A stretch of 64,000 nucleotides of DNA from Mariniphaga sp041687215 (GTDB lineage: Bacteria; Bacteroidota; Bacteroidia; Bacteroidales; Prolixibacteraceae). How positions within the stretch are numbered: the stretch's first letter is position 1; each line of letters starts with the position of its first letter. Positions 1 through 8,485 of the stretch are shown one piece after another. The notes under the pieces are model-generated. The model searched no databases. It had not been told where the DNA came from and saw only the letters and a program-made list of their open reading frames with translations. Location of the stretch: positions 1 to 64,000 of the forward strand of contig NZ_JAWLCI010000002.1 of NCBI RefSeq assembly GCF_041687215.1. The letters run 5' to 3'. Made by a program: the position numbers and the translations under genes.

Positions 1-2
1 GA

Positions 3-80
3 ACAGTCGTAAAATCCAACAGGTGGAAAGGATTTTGGAATGAATTTTCTGAAAGGTATTATACAAAATTAACTGCGTAA
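3..80 (+). CDS. C-terminal end of an upstream gene (partial)
   Basis: Frame 3 is open from the window edge to a TAA at 78-80 and encodes about 25 residues rich in Trp, Arg, Tyr and Phe, ending YYTKLTA. This looks like the tail of a protein that begins outside the window. The stop lies 1 nt before an ATG at 82 that probably belonged to the fucosidase, so the two genes were likely co-transcribed. Too little is visible to name a product. Confidence 0.4.
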   Translation, partial: TVVKSNRWKGFWNEFSERYYTKLTA

Positions 81-101
81 TATGAGAACTGCACCCTTAT
101 A

Positions 102-1862
102 TTGTTTACATTTTCAGCTTTCCCCCAATCCCAAACCAACGAGCGGGCCCGGTGGTTTACTGATGCCCGGTTTGGCATGTTCATCCACTGGGGTGTTTAT
201 AGCGGCGCTGAAGGATTCTGGAAAGGCGAAAAACTGCGGAACGATAACGATTATGCTGAATGGATAATGTACCGCAACCGGATTGACCGGGAGGAATACC
301 TCTCCTTACTGAACCGTTTCGATTGGGATAAAATCGATCCGGAAGAATGGGTCATTCTTGCCAAAAACTCAGGAATGAAATATGTAACGCTCACAGCAAA
401 GCACCACGACGGATTTGCACTATGGGACAGTCAGGTAAGCGATTATGATTTAGGAAATTATACCAGCCCGAAGCGCGATATTGTAAAGGAACTGGCTGAT
501 GCCTGTCAAAAACACGGACTAAAACTGGGTTTGTATTATTCGCACTGGGTGGACTGGGAGCATGAATTTGGTTGGGATCACACCAAAGAAATTACCGGAA
601 TTGCTCCTGAAAAATACGACCGGTACTGGCAGGAAAAAGTGATTCCTCAAGTTCGGGAACTACTTATCAATTATGGCGAAATTGGTATGTTTTGGTTCGA
701 CATGTGGATTCACCACTCAGAAACGGTGGTTACGAAAGAGCAACTTTTGCAACTGAAAGGACTCATTCGGGAGCTGCAACCCAACTGCATTGTAAACTCG
801 CGGCTGGGACTTTCCATCGAAGAAGACCCCGATGTTGATTTCAAAACGCTGGGCGATAACCAACTGGGTAGTCAAAAGGAAGATTTCCCCTGGCAATCAC
901 CGGCAACCGTGGCACATTCATGGGGATTTCATTCTGAAGATACTGATTGGAAATCAACCACAACCCTGCTCAAATCACTCATCAATAATGTAAGTTTGAA
1001 TGGCAATTTTATGCTGAACATCGGACCGCGGGCCAATGGTGATGTGCCATACGAAATTTCGCAACGCATGTTGGAAATGGGAAAATGGCTTGACGTAAAC
1101 GGTGAATCGATTTATGGCGCAGAAGCATTCGATTTGGACAAAGACCTGCACGACTGGGGAAAAATTACCTGCAAAAAAGAAGGGAACAAAACAAAGCTTT
1201 ACCTGCATGTTTTTAACTGGCCATTAAACAAAAAGCTAAACTTCACCGGTATTTCCGCCACTCCCGAAAAAATTTACCTGCTGACCGACAAGCAACAAAA
1301 ACCGCTTTCTTTTAAACATACTGGTGTTTTCACACAAATAGATTTACCTGCTATGGAACCTGATCCATACATTTCGGTGCTGGTGGTTGAATACGACCAA
1401 TATCCGGAAACAGTTCAAAAACTGGTAGCCAAAACAACCGATGGCGGTTTTTCGCTTACCCCCCGAAACCTGATTTATTCAAAAGACGAAATAAAAATTC
1501 AGACCAAAAGCAGAAGGGGAACTATCCCGGAATTCACTCCGGTTGTTGGTTCACAAAAAATGAAATGGAAAATTTATGTGGATGAACCCGGAACCAAAAC
1601 GGTTGACATTTCATACAGTTTCCAGGGGAAAAACCCGAAAAGTAAATTGGTGATAAGCGGATTTGATACCGCTCTGACGCATCAAGTTGAACCCACCGGG
1701 AAAACTGTAGGCGAACCAAATTCTGATTGGGTGATCGACAATTTCAAATCGTTTAGCCTGGGTGAAATACATTTTCCTGAAAAAGGATTTTATGAAATCA
1801 ACCTGGAAGCTGAACCTGGCAGGAATGAAGAAATTAAATTTCAGTGGATCTGGCTGAAATAA
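102..1862 (+). CDS. Alpha-L-fucosidase, GH29 family
   Basis: Retaining alpha-L-fucosidase that should release terminal L-fucose in the periplasm. The N-terminal TIM barrel has the typical GH29 stretches RWFTDARFGMFIHWG (about residues 18-31), AKHHDGFALWDS (about 99-110), and GMFWFDMW, whose Asp200 matches the family nucleophile. A C-terminal beta-domain follows from about residue 350. Only a TTG start (102) is available in this frame, because an in-frame TAA sits at 78-80. The residues after it (FTFSAFPQSQ) read like the end of a signal peptide. An ATG at 82 opens a signal-like start (MRTAPLYC) in another frame, and one extra base would join the two frames. The gene may therefore be frameshifted at its 5' end, or the base may be a sequence error. 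The family call is firm; the start is not. Confidence 0.9.
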   Translation: MFTFSAFPQSQTNERARWFTDARFGMFIHWGVYSGAEGFWKGEKLRNDNDYAEWIMYRNRIDREEYLSLLNRFDWDKIDPEEWVILAKNSGMKYVTLTAKHHDGFALWDSQVSDYDLGNYTSPKRDIVKELADACQKHGLKLGLYYSHWVDWEHEFGWDHTKEITGIAPEKYDRYWQEKVIPQVRELLINYGEIGMFWFDMWIHHSETVVTKEQLLQLKGLIRELQPNCIVNSRLGLSIEEDPDVDFKTLGDNQLGSQKEDFPWQSPATVAHSWGFHSEDTDWKSTTTLLKSLINNVSLNGNFMLNIGPRANGDVPYEISQRMLEMGKWLDVNGESIYGAEAFDLDKDLHDWGKITCKKEGNKTKLYLHVFNWPLNKKLNFTGISATPEKIYLLTDKQQKPLSFKHTGVFTQIDLPAMEPDPYISVLVVEYDQYPETVQKLVAKTTDGGFSLTPRNLIYSKDEIKIQTKSRRGTIPEFTPVVGSQKMKWKIYVDEPGTKTVDISYSFQGKNPKSKLVISGFDTALTHQVEPTGKTVGEPNSDWVIDNFKSFSLGEIHFPEKGFYEINLEAEPGRNEEIKFQWIWLK

Positions 1863-1945
1863 TCAACCAAAAAGGAAGGTAAAAGATATCAACAATTGTT
1901 AATAACACACGTTGAAACATGGTGAATACAAAACCAAATAAAAAC

Positions 1946-1977
1946 TTGACAGATATTAGATTTTAATCTTACATTTG
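1946..1977 (+). promoter_or_regulatory. Bacteroidota-type promoter for the structured non-coding region
   Basis: TTG at 1946-1948, a 21-nt spacer and TACATTTG at 1970-1977 match the Bacteroidota sigma consensus (TTG, about 20 nt, TAnnTTTG). Transcription would start near 1984. No start codon with a plausible ORF follows until the transposase at 2674, and several stable hairpins do follow. The promoter is therefore best explained as driving a non-coding RNA. Confidence 0.6.
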
Positions 1978-1983
1978 TTCTTA

Positions 1984-2535
1984 CCAGGTGAGCGATAAAA
2001 GGCAGCTTCAAAAATGTGGAAACGGGGAACGTTTCTTAGTTGAAACCGGAACCATTTCTCCCCTTCCTTCGGGAAGGCACATCAGAGGAGCCGAAGTTTG
2101 AACCAGGAAGTCTGGAAACCATCGGTTCATTCAATCAACTGGAAGAAAACCAGACGTTCTTTCAAGATTGAGTCTTCAGGCAGAAGTTCAGCCAACCGAA
2201 AGGAAGGCATTTAAGACTTCGGTTTTTTTTAAGACAAACTGCACAGTAAACAACGGGTTACACCGCAAAATGCTGATTGACAACGACAAATTTCTTCGGA
2301 AAATTGTTTAAAGCACTGAAAGACACTTCGTCCGCGAAGGCATCCGGAAAGCCGAACGGACTGCTCAAAAGTTTAGCCGTAGAAAGCTAAAACGGAGAGT
2401 AAAGGGCAAACAAATTCATCTGAAAAGATGAACTTAAAGCCAGCCACGATAACCGTAGCCTGGCACTCGGGAAAACTTCGGTGGACCCAGTGAAATGGGA
2501 GCTATTCGTAAAAGAGTAGTTCCCATTTGTGTTTT
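1984..2535 (+). ncRNA. Candidate structured non-coding RNA, unidentified
   Basis: This stretch of about 550 nt has no credible ORF, begins just after a good promoter and is full of hairpins. They include AAACG/CGTTT near 2023, CCTTCC-TTCG-GGAAGG at 2062-2077 (a UUCG tetraloop), GTCTGG/CCAGAC (2110-2115 with 2150-2155), TTCATC/GATGAA at 2415-2432 and a 15-bp stem at 2493-2528 followed by GTGTTTT. A terminator-like hairpin at 2194-2230 may split it into a transcript of about 245 nt and a second part. I saw no RNase P core motif (GAGGAAAGTCC), no tmRNA ends and no group II domain V. The class is unknown; a degenerate intron or a large ornate RNA remain possible. Confidence 0.45.
2194..2230 (+). 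terminator. Intrinsic terminator-like hairpin
   Basis: AACCGAA (2194-2200) pairs perfectly with TTCGGTT (2218-2224) and is followed by a run of T to 2230. It would end a transcript begun at about 1984 after roughly 245 nt. Confidence 0.5.
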
Positions 2536-2584
2536 AAAGAGGTGCAACTTTTAAAAACCGGTACATTTTTCCAAATTCATTTTT
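2398..2584. repeat. Left copy of the 187-bp direct repeat flanking the IS
   Basis: Bases 2398-2584 recur without a visible difference at 4221-4407, directly abutting the two ends of the insertion sequence. IS1634-type elements are known for long target duplications of variable length, so this is read as the target-site duplication. The duplicated DNA contains the TTCATC/GATGAA hairpin and the 15-bp stem of the candidate ncRNA. Confidence 0.85.
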
Positions 2585-4220
2585 CCTGTTTTCCGCATTT
2601 TTTTGCAACACCCGCGTAACTAATTGTAAATCAATTACAGGTTAGTAAATTTGGGTGTTGCAAATTTTTTAATATGTATGTAAGAGAGTTAAAGAATCGT
2701 AGTGGAAGCATTAGTATCCAGATAATTAGCAAGGCCAGAGGCAGGTATAAAGTTGTCAAATCTTTAGGTTCTGCCATCACACGGCAAAAAATTGAAAGGC
2801 TTAGGCGGTTGGCACAACAGGAGATTGAGCGGTTATCAGAACCGTTGACTTTGTTTTCATCGCCTGATGATGTTCTTGTTGAGAAAGTGTTTGAATCGCT
2901 TGATAACTCAAGCATTCAGACGGTAGGCCCTGAGTTGGTTTTCGGGAAAATTTTTGATTATATCGGGTTTAATCAGGTTGGTGAGGAATTGTTCAGGCAT
3001 TTGGTCGTTTCACGGCTTGCATTCCCGCTGAGCAAACTAAAAACCATCGAATATCTATACCGTTACCAGGGAGTAACGCTTGATATCGATGCAGTTTACC
3101 GTTTTCTCGATAAGCTGAACACAAAACTTAAAGAGCAGGTAGAGCAAATCGCATTTACGCATACCAAGAAAGTTTTGGAAGGAAACATTAGCGTGGTGTT
3201 TTATGATATGACCACGCTTTATTTTGAGGCCAGCGATGAAGATGACCTGCGTAAAACGGGTTTTTCGAAAGACGGCAAACACCAGAACCCGCAAATATTT
3301 ATTGGTCTGCTGGTTGGTTTGGGAGGATATGCCATTGGGTACGATATTTTCGAAGGCAATTCTTACGAGGGGCACACACTGATTCCGTTTCTGGAAAAGA
3401 TGAAGCAAAGGTTTAAGTTGGGTAAACTTGTGGTGATTGCCGATTCGGGGTTGTTGTCGAACGATAATATCGCGGCCCTTGAGGCCAATGGTTATGAGTA
3501 CATCCTTGGCGCACGGCTAAAGAATGAATCGGGTAAAATCAAAACAGAAATACTTCAGCACACGTTTAGTGATGGCGATACCACCAGCATTACAAAAGAT
3601 GAAAAAACAAGGCTGATTGTCAATTATTCCATGGCCAGGGCAACAAAAGATGAATACAACCGCAAAAGAGGTCTGACCCGTTTGGAAAAACAGGTTAAAG
3701 CAGGAAAACTTACCAAATCAAACATCAACAACCGGGGTTACAATAAATACCTGAAACTTTCGGGTGAAGTATCCATTGAAATCGATTACGAAAAGTACAA
3801 TCAGGATAAAGTATGGGATGGACTCAAAGGATACGTTACCAATACCCGGCTAACTGATGCCGCAGTAATGGAAAACTACAAAAACCTGTGGCACATCGAA
3901 AAGGCGTTCCGCATGTCAAAAACCGATTTACGCATCAGGCCCATCTATCACAGGTTGCGAAACAGGATTGAAGCACACCTTTGTATTGCCTTTACTGCAT
4001 ATTGTGTTTATAAAGAACTCGAACGTATTCTTTACCACGAGAAATCAACACTTTCTCTCAAAAAAGCAGCCGAACTGACCCACAATATGTATCAGGTAAA
4101 ATATACGCTTCCTGATTCCAGGTACACAAAAACAAGATTGCTAAATATGGATGACCAACAAAAGGAATTGTTCGATATTGTCTCAAAAAATTTTTAGGGT
4201 GTTGCAACGCTGAAAACAGG
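2585..4220 (+). mobile_element. IS1634-type insertion sequence (IS4 superfamily)
   Basis: A 1636-bp element with imperfect terminal inverted repeats. The left end (2585-2613) starts CCTGTTTTC and reaches GCAACACCC; the right end (4197-4220) is its complement, from GGGTGTTGC to GAAAACAGG, without the T-tract. It carries one transposase gene, whose TAG stop overlaps the right repeat. The left GCAACACCC is also complementary to GGGTGTTGC at 2653-2661, forming a hairpin that ends a few bases before the transposase start. Such a hairpin may block translation from outside transcripts (inference). The 187-bp direct repeats still look identical, which suggests recent insertion. Confidence 0.9.
2674..4197 (+). 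CDS. IS1634-family transposase
   Basis: DDE transposase of 507 residues, the usual size for the family. The N-terminal region up to about residue 110 is probably DNA-binding. The catalytic triad is visible: Asp178 in FYDMTTLYFE, Asp257 in VIADSGLLS and Glu409 in LWHIEKAFR. The last lies in a YREK-like signature that continues to KTDLRIRPIYHR. The ORF is intact from an ATG at 2674 and ends inside the right inverted repeat, so the element is probably active. The start follows the inverted-repeat hairpin closely, with no clear ribosome-binding site, as is common in Bacteroidota. Confidence 0.93.
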   Translation: MYVRELKNRSGSISIQIISKARGRYKVVKSLGSAITRQKIERLRRLAQQEIERLSEPLTLFSSPDDVLVEKVFESLDNSSIQTVGPELVFGKIFDYIGFNQVGEELFRHLVVSRLAFPLSKLKTIEYLYRYQGVTLDIDAVYRFLDKLNTKLKEQVEQIAFTHTKKVLEGNISVVFYDMTTLYFEASDEDDLRKTGFSKDGKHQNPQIFIGLLVGLGGYAIGYDIFEGNSYEGHTLIPFLEKMKQRFKLGKLVVIADSGLLSNDNIAALEANGYEYILGARLKNESGKIKTEILQHTFSDGDTTSITKDEKTRLIVNYSMARATKDEYNRKRGLTRLEKQVKAGKLTKSNINNRGYNKYLKLSGEVSIEIDYEKYNQDKVWDGLKGYVTNTRLTDAAVMENYKNLWHIEKAFRMSKTDLRIRPIYHRLRNRIEAHLCIAFTAYCVYKELERILYHEKSTLSLKKAAELTHNMYQVKYTLPDSRYTKTRLLNMDDQQKELFDIVSKNF

Positions 4221-4407
4221 AGTAAAGGGCAAACAAATTCATCTGAAAAGATGAACTTAAAGCCAGCCACGATAACCGTAGCCTGGCACTCGGGAAAACT
4301 TCGGTGGACCCAGTGAAATGGGAGCTATTCGTAAAAGAGTAGTTCCCATTTGTGTTTTAAAGAGGTGCAACTTTTAAAAACCGGTACATTTTTCCAAATT
4401 CATTTTT
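4221..4407. repeat. Right copy of the 187-bp direct repeat flanking the IS
   Basis: This matches 2398-2584 and begins immediately after the right end of the insertion sequence. It carries a second copy of the 15-bp stem-loop (4316-4351). That hairpin may now act as a terminator between the element and the convergent TPR gene (stop at 4450). Confidence 0.85.
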
Positions 4408-4449
4408 TTTGGATTTTTGGCCAATAAATCAGATTTACACCGAATGGGT

Positions 4450-6408
4450 TTAATTGCAATACCTTTTAATAATATTGTATGCCCCTTCAATTCCAAGTTC
4501 GCCGGCACGACTCAAATCAAGCGCACCACCATCAATATCGTCGAGAAATATTTTGGTAAGGCCACGGTTAAAGTATGCTTCGGCAAATTCCGGTTCCAGT
4601 TCAATGGCCTTATTTAAATCTTCAATGGCACTTTTATACTCTTTCAAACGCAATTTAATATAAGCCCGGTTGTAGTAACCGAAAAAGAAATTGGGTTTAA
4701 GGTATAATAAAGCCTGGTAATCGTCCATTATTTTCTGGTATTCGGGTAATGCAACAGGTTCACCTGAGTCCATTTGCTGATTGAAATTTCCAATGGGCAC
4801 TGAAACTTCATCGCGTGTATTACTCAGCAATTCAATTTGTTCCAGCATTTTATACCGTGTATTTCCCCTCGAAAAGAATCCGATGGCCTGACTTTTATCT
4901 AATTCGAGCGAACGGTTTAAATCTTCAAGTGCAGCATTATATTCGCCGGTTAGGCTGTAAAAAATACCGCGATTCAAATAATTATGACTATTTGCCTGAA
5001 TATTAAGACGGGCATTAAAATACAAAATGAAATTTTCAAAAACGTCACGGTATTCATTCACCGGTTTATTGGTAATAGTTAAAAGCGGATTGTAATTGTT
5101 CATCTGATTCAGTTCGTCTATAGCCAGGTTATAATATTGTGAGCGTTCATAATCAACTGCATTTTTCTCGAAGGCAGAAACAATAAATATGGGTTGCAAA
5201 TCAATTTCAATATTTCGGTTTTGCACCCTTCCGTCGTCAACTTCCTCATCATTATCGGAGGGCAAATCCCGTGAGTCTTCCACAACCAGATTAATGCGCT
5301 GACGTCTGTTTCTGCGGTTTTCATTTTCTTCTTCATCACCTGAATCATCATGTGGTGTTGGCACAGCGGAATTTTGTTGTGTGGAATCCTGCTGTGCATT
5401 GGTCTGATTGGCTGATTGCTTTTGTGTTCCGGATTGACCAGATGAAGCCCCTGCTTGCGATTGTCCTTGCTGACTTTGCTGATTTTGTGCCAATTGCTCA
5501 GCATCAAGACGGCGGCTTTCCAAATCGAACTGTGGATTAAGCTGAGCTGCAATCCGGTAATCGTCCTGAAAACCGGGTTTGCCCAAAATCTCACGCGCCA
5601 TAGCCCGGTTGAAATACGCACTGGCCATTTCCGGATTTAATCTTAATGCCATATCATAATCCATAATAGCTCCCTCATAATCACCCAGTTTGTGTTTTAC
5701 AATTCCACGATTATTGAAGGCCAAAGCATTTTGAGGTTCCAGTTTAATAGACTGGTCGTAATCGCGCAAAGCAGAAGCAAAATCATCCATCTCGAAACGG
5801 GCCAAACCCCTATTTAGATAAGCAGAACCAAAGTGCGGTCTGATAATAATTACCTGGTTTAAATCGCGGATTGCCTCTTCCACATCACCCTCCACAATAT
5901 GCGCATTGCTTCGGTTCATTAAAGCGTGGGTTGATTTCGGATTGATTTCGAGTGCTTTATTATAATCTTCAATGGCACCTTCTACATTTTTCAGGGCAAG
6001 TTTGGCAATTCCCCGGTTATTGTAAATCGACTCATTTTCCGGATCGAAATCCAGACCGCGATTGTAATCTTCAATGGCTTTCTCATATTCCCCCAGGTTA
6101 TGGTAAGCCATTCCTCGGTTCATGTAAGCCTGCGGATAAAAAGGTTTTATTTCAATGGCTTTGTTGTAATCGAGAATGGCCCCTCTGAAATCTTCCAGTT
6201 GGTGTTTGGCCACTCCGCGGTAAAAATAAGCTTCGGGCAGGTATGGTTTAAATTTTATTACAATGTTGAAATATTCGATAGCGCCTGTGTAATTTCCAAT
6301 GGAAATTCGCGTGCGTCCTACCCTGATGTAATGGTTAATATTTAATTGTGCTTCAGCAAAAATTGCAGTAACCAGCAACAAAAACAATATGGTCGTAACT
6401 TTTTTCAT
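4450..6408 (-). CDS. Secreted tetratricopeptide-repeat protein
   Basis: A 652-residue protein with a signal peptide (MKKVTTILFLLLVTAIFAEAQ). About eight TPR units fill residues 24-290, each with the pattern AYFNRGxAKxxLGDYxxAIxDYxxAL. A Gln/Ser-rich linker covers about 305-350 and an acidic, Asn-rich stretch 350-400. More TPR units occupy about 455-645. TPR arrays bind protein partners, here in the periplasm or at the outer membrane; the partner is unknown. On the minus strand TATTTTTG at 6435-6428 could be its promoter element, giving a very short leader. It is transcribed away from tag. The IS lies just past its 3' end and does not disrupt it. Confidence 0.85.
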   Translation of the reverse strand: MKKVTTILFLLLVTAIFAEAQLNINHYIRVGRTRISIGNYTGAIEYFNIVIKFKPYLPEAYFYRGVAKHQLEDFRGAILDYNKAIEIKPFYPQAYMNRGMAYHNLGEYEKAIEDYNRGLDFDPENESIYNNRGIAKLALKNVEGAIEDYNKALEINPKSTHALMNRSNAHIVEGDVEEAIRDLNQVIIIRPHFGSAYLNRGLARFEMDDFASALRDYDQSIKLEPQNALAFNNRGIVKHKLGDYEGAIMDYDMALRLNPEMASAYFNRAMAREILGKPGFQDDYRIAAQLNPQFDLESRRLDAEQLAQNQQSQQGQSQAGASSGQSGTQKQSANQTNAQQDSTQQNSAVPTPHDDSGDEEENENRRNRRQRINLVVEDSRDLPSDNDEEVDDGRVQNRNIEIDLQPIFIVSAFEKNAVDYERSQYYNLAIDELNQMNNYNPLLTITNKPVNEYRDVFENFILYFNARLNIQANSHNYLNRGIFYSLTGEYNAALEDLNRSLELDKSQAIGFFSRGNTRYKMLEQIELLSNTRDEVSVPIGNFNQQMDSGEPVALPEYQKIMDDYQALLYLKPNFFFGYYNRAYIKLRLKEYKSAIEDLNKAIELEPEFAEAYFNRGLTKIFLDDIDGGALDLSRAGELGIEGAYNIIKRYCN

Positions 6409-6502
6409 TTTCTTATTTCGAAGTCAACAAAAATAATATTAAAAGAAAACCCGGTACTGATTCATTAATTTTATTTAACTTTTTGCCCAAAATACAGATA
6501 AT

Positions 6503-7075
6503 ATGTGTGAACGATGTAATTGGTCAACTTCCAGCGAAAGGATGATTAAGTATCACGACACCGAATGGGGAGTTCCCCTCCACGATGATGAAAAATTATT
6601 CGAATTTCTTGTACTCGAGGGTTTCCAGGCTGGTTTGAGCTGGCAAATTGTGTTGCATAAAAGAGAGGATTTCAGAAGAGCTTTTGATGGATTTGTTCCG
6701 GAAACAATTTCCGCATATGATGAAAAAAAGCTGGAAAAACTGCTTCAGGATAAAACTATTATTCGAAACAAACAAAAAATTTCAGCCTGTGTAAACAATG
6801 CGCTACAATTTATCAAAATTCAAAAAGAATTTGAAAGCTTCAACAATTACATTTGGAGTTTTGTGAATTACAAACCCATTGTGAATTCTTTTTCTGAACT
6901 AAACCAATTGCCGGCAAAAACTCTACTTTCAGATCAAATTTCTGATGACCTGAAAAAAAGAGGATTTAAATTTGTGGGGTCAACCGTTGTTTATGCCCAC
7001 ATGCAGGCAACCGGAATGGTAAATGACCACCTCACAAATTGCTTCAGATACCAGGAAATAATTTCCTGCTATTAA
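6503..7075 (+). CDS. tag: DNA-3-methyladenine glycosylase I
   Basis: Base-excision repair enzyme that removes 3-methyladenine from alkylated DNA. The 190-residue length matches the family. The N-terminus (CNWSTSSERMIKYHDTEWGVP) with Cys5 and His18 and the C-terminal NDHLTNCFRY supply the Cys and His ligands of the structural zinc typical of Tag. The segment FEFLVLEGFQAGLSWQIVL is the conserved family core. The gene is divergent from the TPR gene and stands alone. No regulatory site was recognised. Confidence 0.95.
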   Translation: MCERCNWSTSSERMIKYHDTEWGVPLHDDEKLFEFLVLEGFQAGLSWQIVLHKREDFRRAFDGFVPETISAYDEKKLEKLLQDKTIIRNKQKISACVNNALQFIKIQKEFESFNNYIWSFVNYKPIVNSFSELNQLPAKTLLSDQISDDLKKRGFKFVGSTVVYAHMQATGMVNDHLTNCFRYQEIISCY

Positions 7076-7133
7076 AAAATAAGGGTTAAAACACGGTTCA
7101 TCTAAAATTCAGAATGTTTCTAAATGTTAAAAT

Positions 7134-7164
7134 TTTCGTTAAGATATTTTTATTATTATTTTTG
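7134..7164 (+). promoter_or_regulatory. Promoter of the C1 peptidase gene
   Basis: TATTTTTG at 7157-7164 is an exact TAnnTTTG element, with a weak TTTC (7134-7137) 19 nt upstream. It would start transcription near 7171, about 33 nt before the ATG at 7204. Confidence 0.5.
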
Positions 7165-7203
7165 GCATTATTAAAAAAATAAGACGTTTTAAAGTTTTTT
7201 TAA

Positions 7204-8418
7204 ATGAAGATTAACATTAAATATATACTGACAGCATTTCTTGTTGTCAGTTTTTCATTGGCAACCTACGCAGGCGATGAGGTAAAAAAAGACAAAAAAG
7301 AAGCATGGGAATTTGAAGATGTAATTTTGCTCCCAACCTCCCCGGTAGAAGATCAGCACCGTTCAGGTACCTGCTGGTCTTTTTCAGGACTTTCATTTTT
7401 ACAATCTGAAATGATGCGTTTGGGCAAACCCGAAGTAAATCTTTCTGAAATGTTTGTGGTTTGGCACACCTATGCTGAAAAAGCTACTAAACATGTTCGG
7501 GTTCATGGCAACCTTAATTTTTCGGCAGGCGGTGCATTTCATGATGTAACCAATATGATTGCCAGGTATGGAGTTGTTCCCGAGTCGGTTTACGACGGGC
7601 TGAAATACGGGGAAGACAAACACGTGCACGGAGAAATGGACCGTGTATTACGCGAATATGTTGACGCAGTTGTTGAAAATAAAAACCGCAAACTCAGTAC
7701 TGCCTGGCACGACGCTTTCACTCAAATCCTTGACACCTACCTGGGTGAAATTCCCCAGAAATTCGAATACGAAGGAAAAACTTACACGCCTCTCAGTTTT
7801 GCCGACAATTTTGTTGGGTTAAACATGGACGATTACGTTGAAATTACTTCCTATACCCATCACCCGTTTTACTCCAGTTTCATTATTGAAATTCCGGATA
7901 ACTGGTCGTGGGACGAGGTGTACAATGTACCCTTAAATGAGTTGGAAGAAATTATTGATTATTCCCTTGAAAATGGATATACCATTGCATGGGCAGCCGA
8001 TGTAAGTGAAAAAGGATTTGCTTCAGGAAATAAAGGAATAGCTGTTTTACCCGCCGCACCCGAAACTGACATGTCCGACGCCGAAATTTCGCGCTGGGAA
8101 GCTCTGCCGGAAAGAGAGCGTGAAAACGAATTGTACAAATTGGAAAAACCAGTTCCCGAAATGGAAGTGACCCAGGAAATGCGCCAAATTGCTTTCGATA
8201 ATTTTCAAACAACCGACGACCACGGTATGCATATTATAGGATTGGCAAAAGACCCAAATGGAAATACTTTTTACAAAGTGAAAAATTCATGGGGCGATTA
8301 TAATAAGTTTAACGGGTATTTTTACGCTTCAAAACCCTATGTAAACTATAAAACCATGTGTATTATGGTTCATAAAGATGCCATTCCTCCAGGGATAAGA
8401 TCAAAACTGAGCTTATAA
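7204..8418 (+). CDS. C1-family cysteine peptidase (bleomycin hydrolase / aminopeptidase C type)
   Basis: Papain-fold peptidase of 404 residues with a signal peptide (to about residue 23, ATYA-G), so it acts outside the cytoplasm. The oxyanion Gln51 and nucleophile Cys57 lie in QHRSGTCWSFSG. The catalytic His340 lies in DDHGMHIIG and the Asn361 in VKNSWGDY. This order, with a long insert between Cys and His, is typical of the PepC/bleomycin hydrolase group common in Bacteroidota. It has its own promoter and a strong terminator directly after the stop, so it is probably monocistronic. The substrate is unknown; aminopeptidase activity on peptides is the usual function. Confidence 0.92.
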   Translation: MKINIKYILTAFLVVSFSLATYAGDEVKKDKKEAWEFEDVILLPTSPVEDQHRSGTCWSFSGLSFLQSEMMRLGKPEVNLSEMFVVWHTYAEKATKHVRVHGNLNFSAGGAFHDVTNMIARYGVVPESVYDGLKYGEDKHVHGEMDRVLREYVDAVVENKNRKLSTAWHDAFTQILDTYLGEIPQKFEYEGKTYTPLSFADNFVGLNMDDYVEITSYTHHPFYSSFIIEIPDNWSWDEVYNVPLNELEEIIDYSLENGYTIAWAADVSEKGFASGNKGIAVLPAAPETDMSDAEISRWEALPERERENELYKLEKPVPEMEVTQEMRQIAFDNFQTTDDHGMHIIGLAKDPNGNTFYKVKNSWGDYNKFNGYFYASKPYVNYKTMCIMVHKDAIPPGIRSKLSL

Positions 8419-8425
8419 GTATATG

Positions 8426-8456
8426 AAGGACTGCCATATTTTTGCAGTCCTTTTTT
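8426..8456 (+). terminator. Intrinsic terminator after the C1 peptidase gene
   Basis: AAGGACTGC (8426-8434) pairs with GCAGTCCTT (8444-8452) and runs into a T-tract. It begins 8 nt after the peptidase stop. It also argues that the next gene starts at 8486, not at an in-frame ATG at 8423 that would place the hairpin inside the coding region. Confidence 0.85.
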
Positions 8457-8485
8457 ATTTATTTTTACCCGGAATTTTAGTGAAA

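Noticed and set aside
1984..2535. Candidate RNase P RNA, tmRNA or group II intron
   Set aside because: The RNase P core GAGGAAAGTCC, the tmRNA termini and a domain V-like hairpin are all absent, so none of these names was used. A strongly degraded intron cannot be fully excluded.
5118..5621. 167-codon frame on the minus strand inside the TPR gene
   Set aside because: It is a shifted reading of the Gln-rich TPR gene on the same strand. Its composition is erratic and it matches no domain, while the TPR frame is continuous with clear repeats.
8423..8485. Upstream ATG extending the barrel protein by 21 residues
   Set aside because: The extra codons run through a strong intrinsic terminator, and the signal peptide begins normally at 8486.
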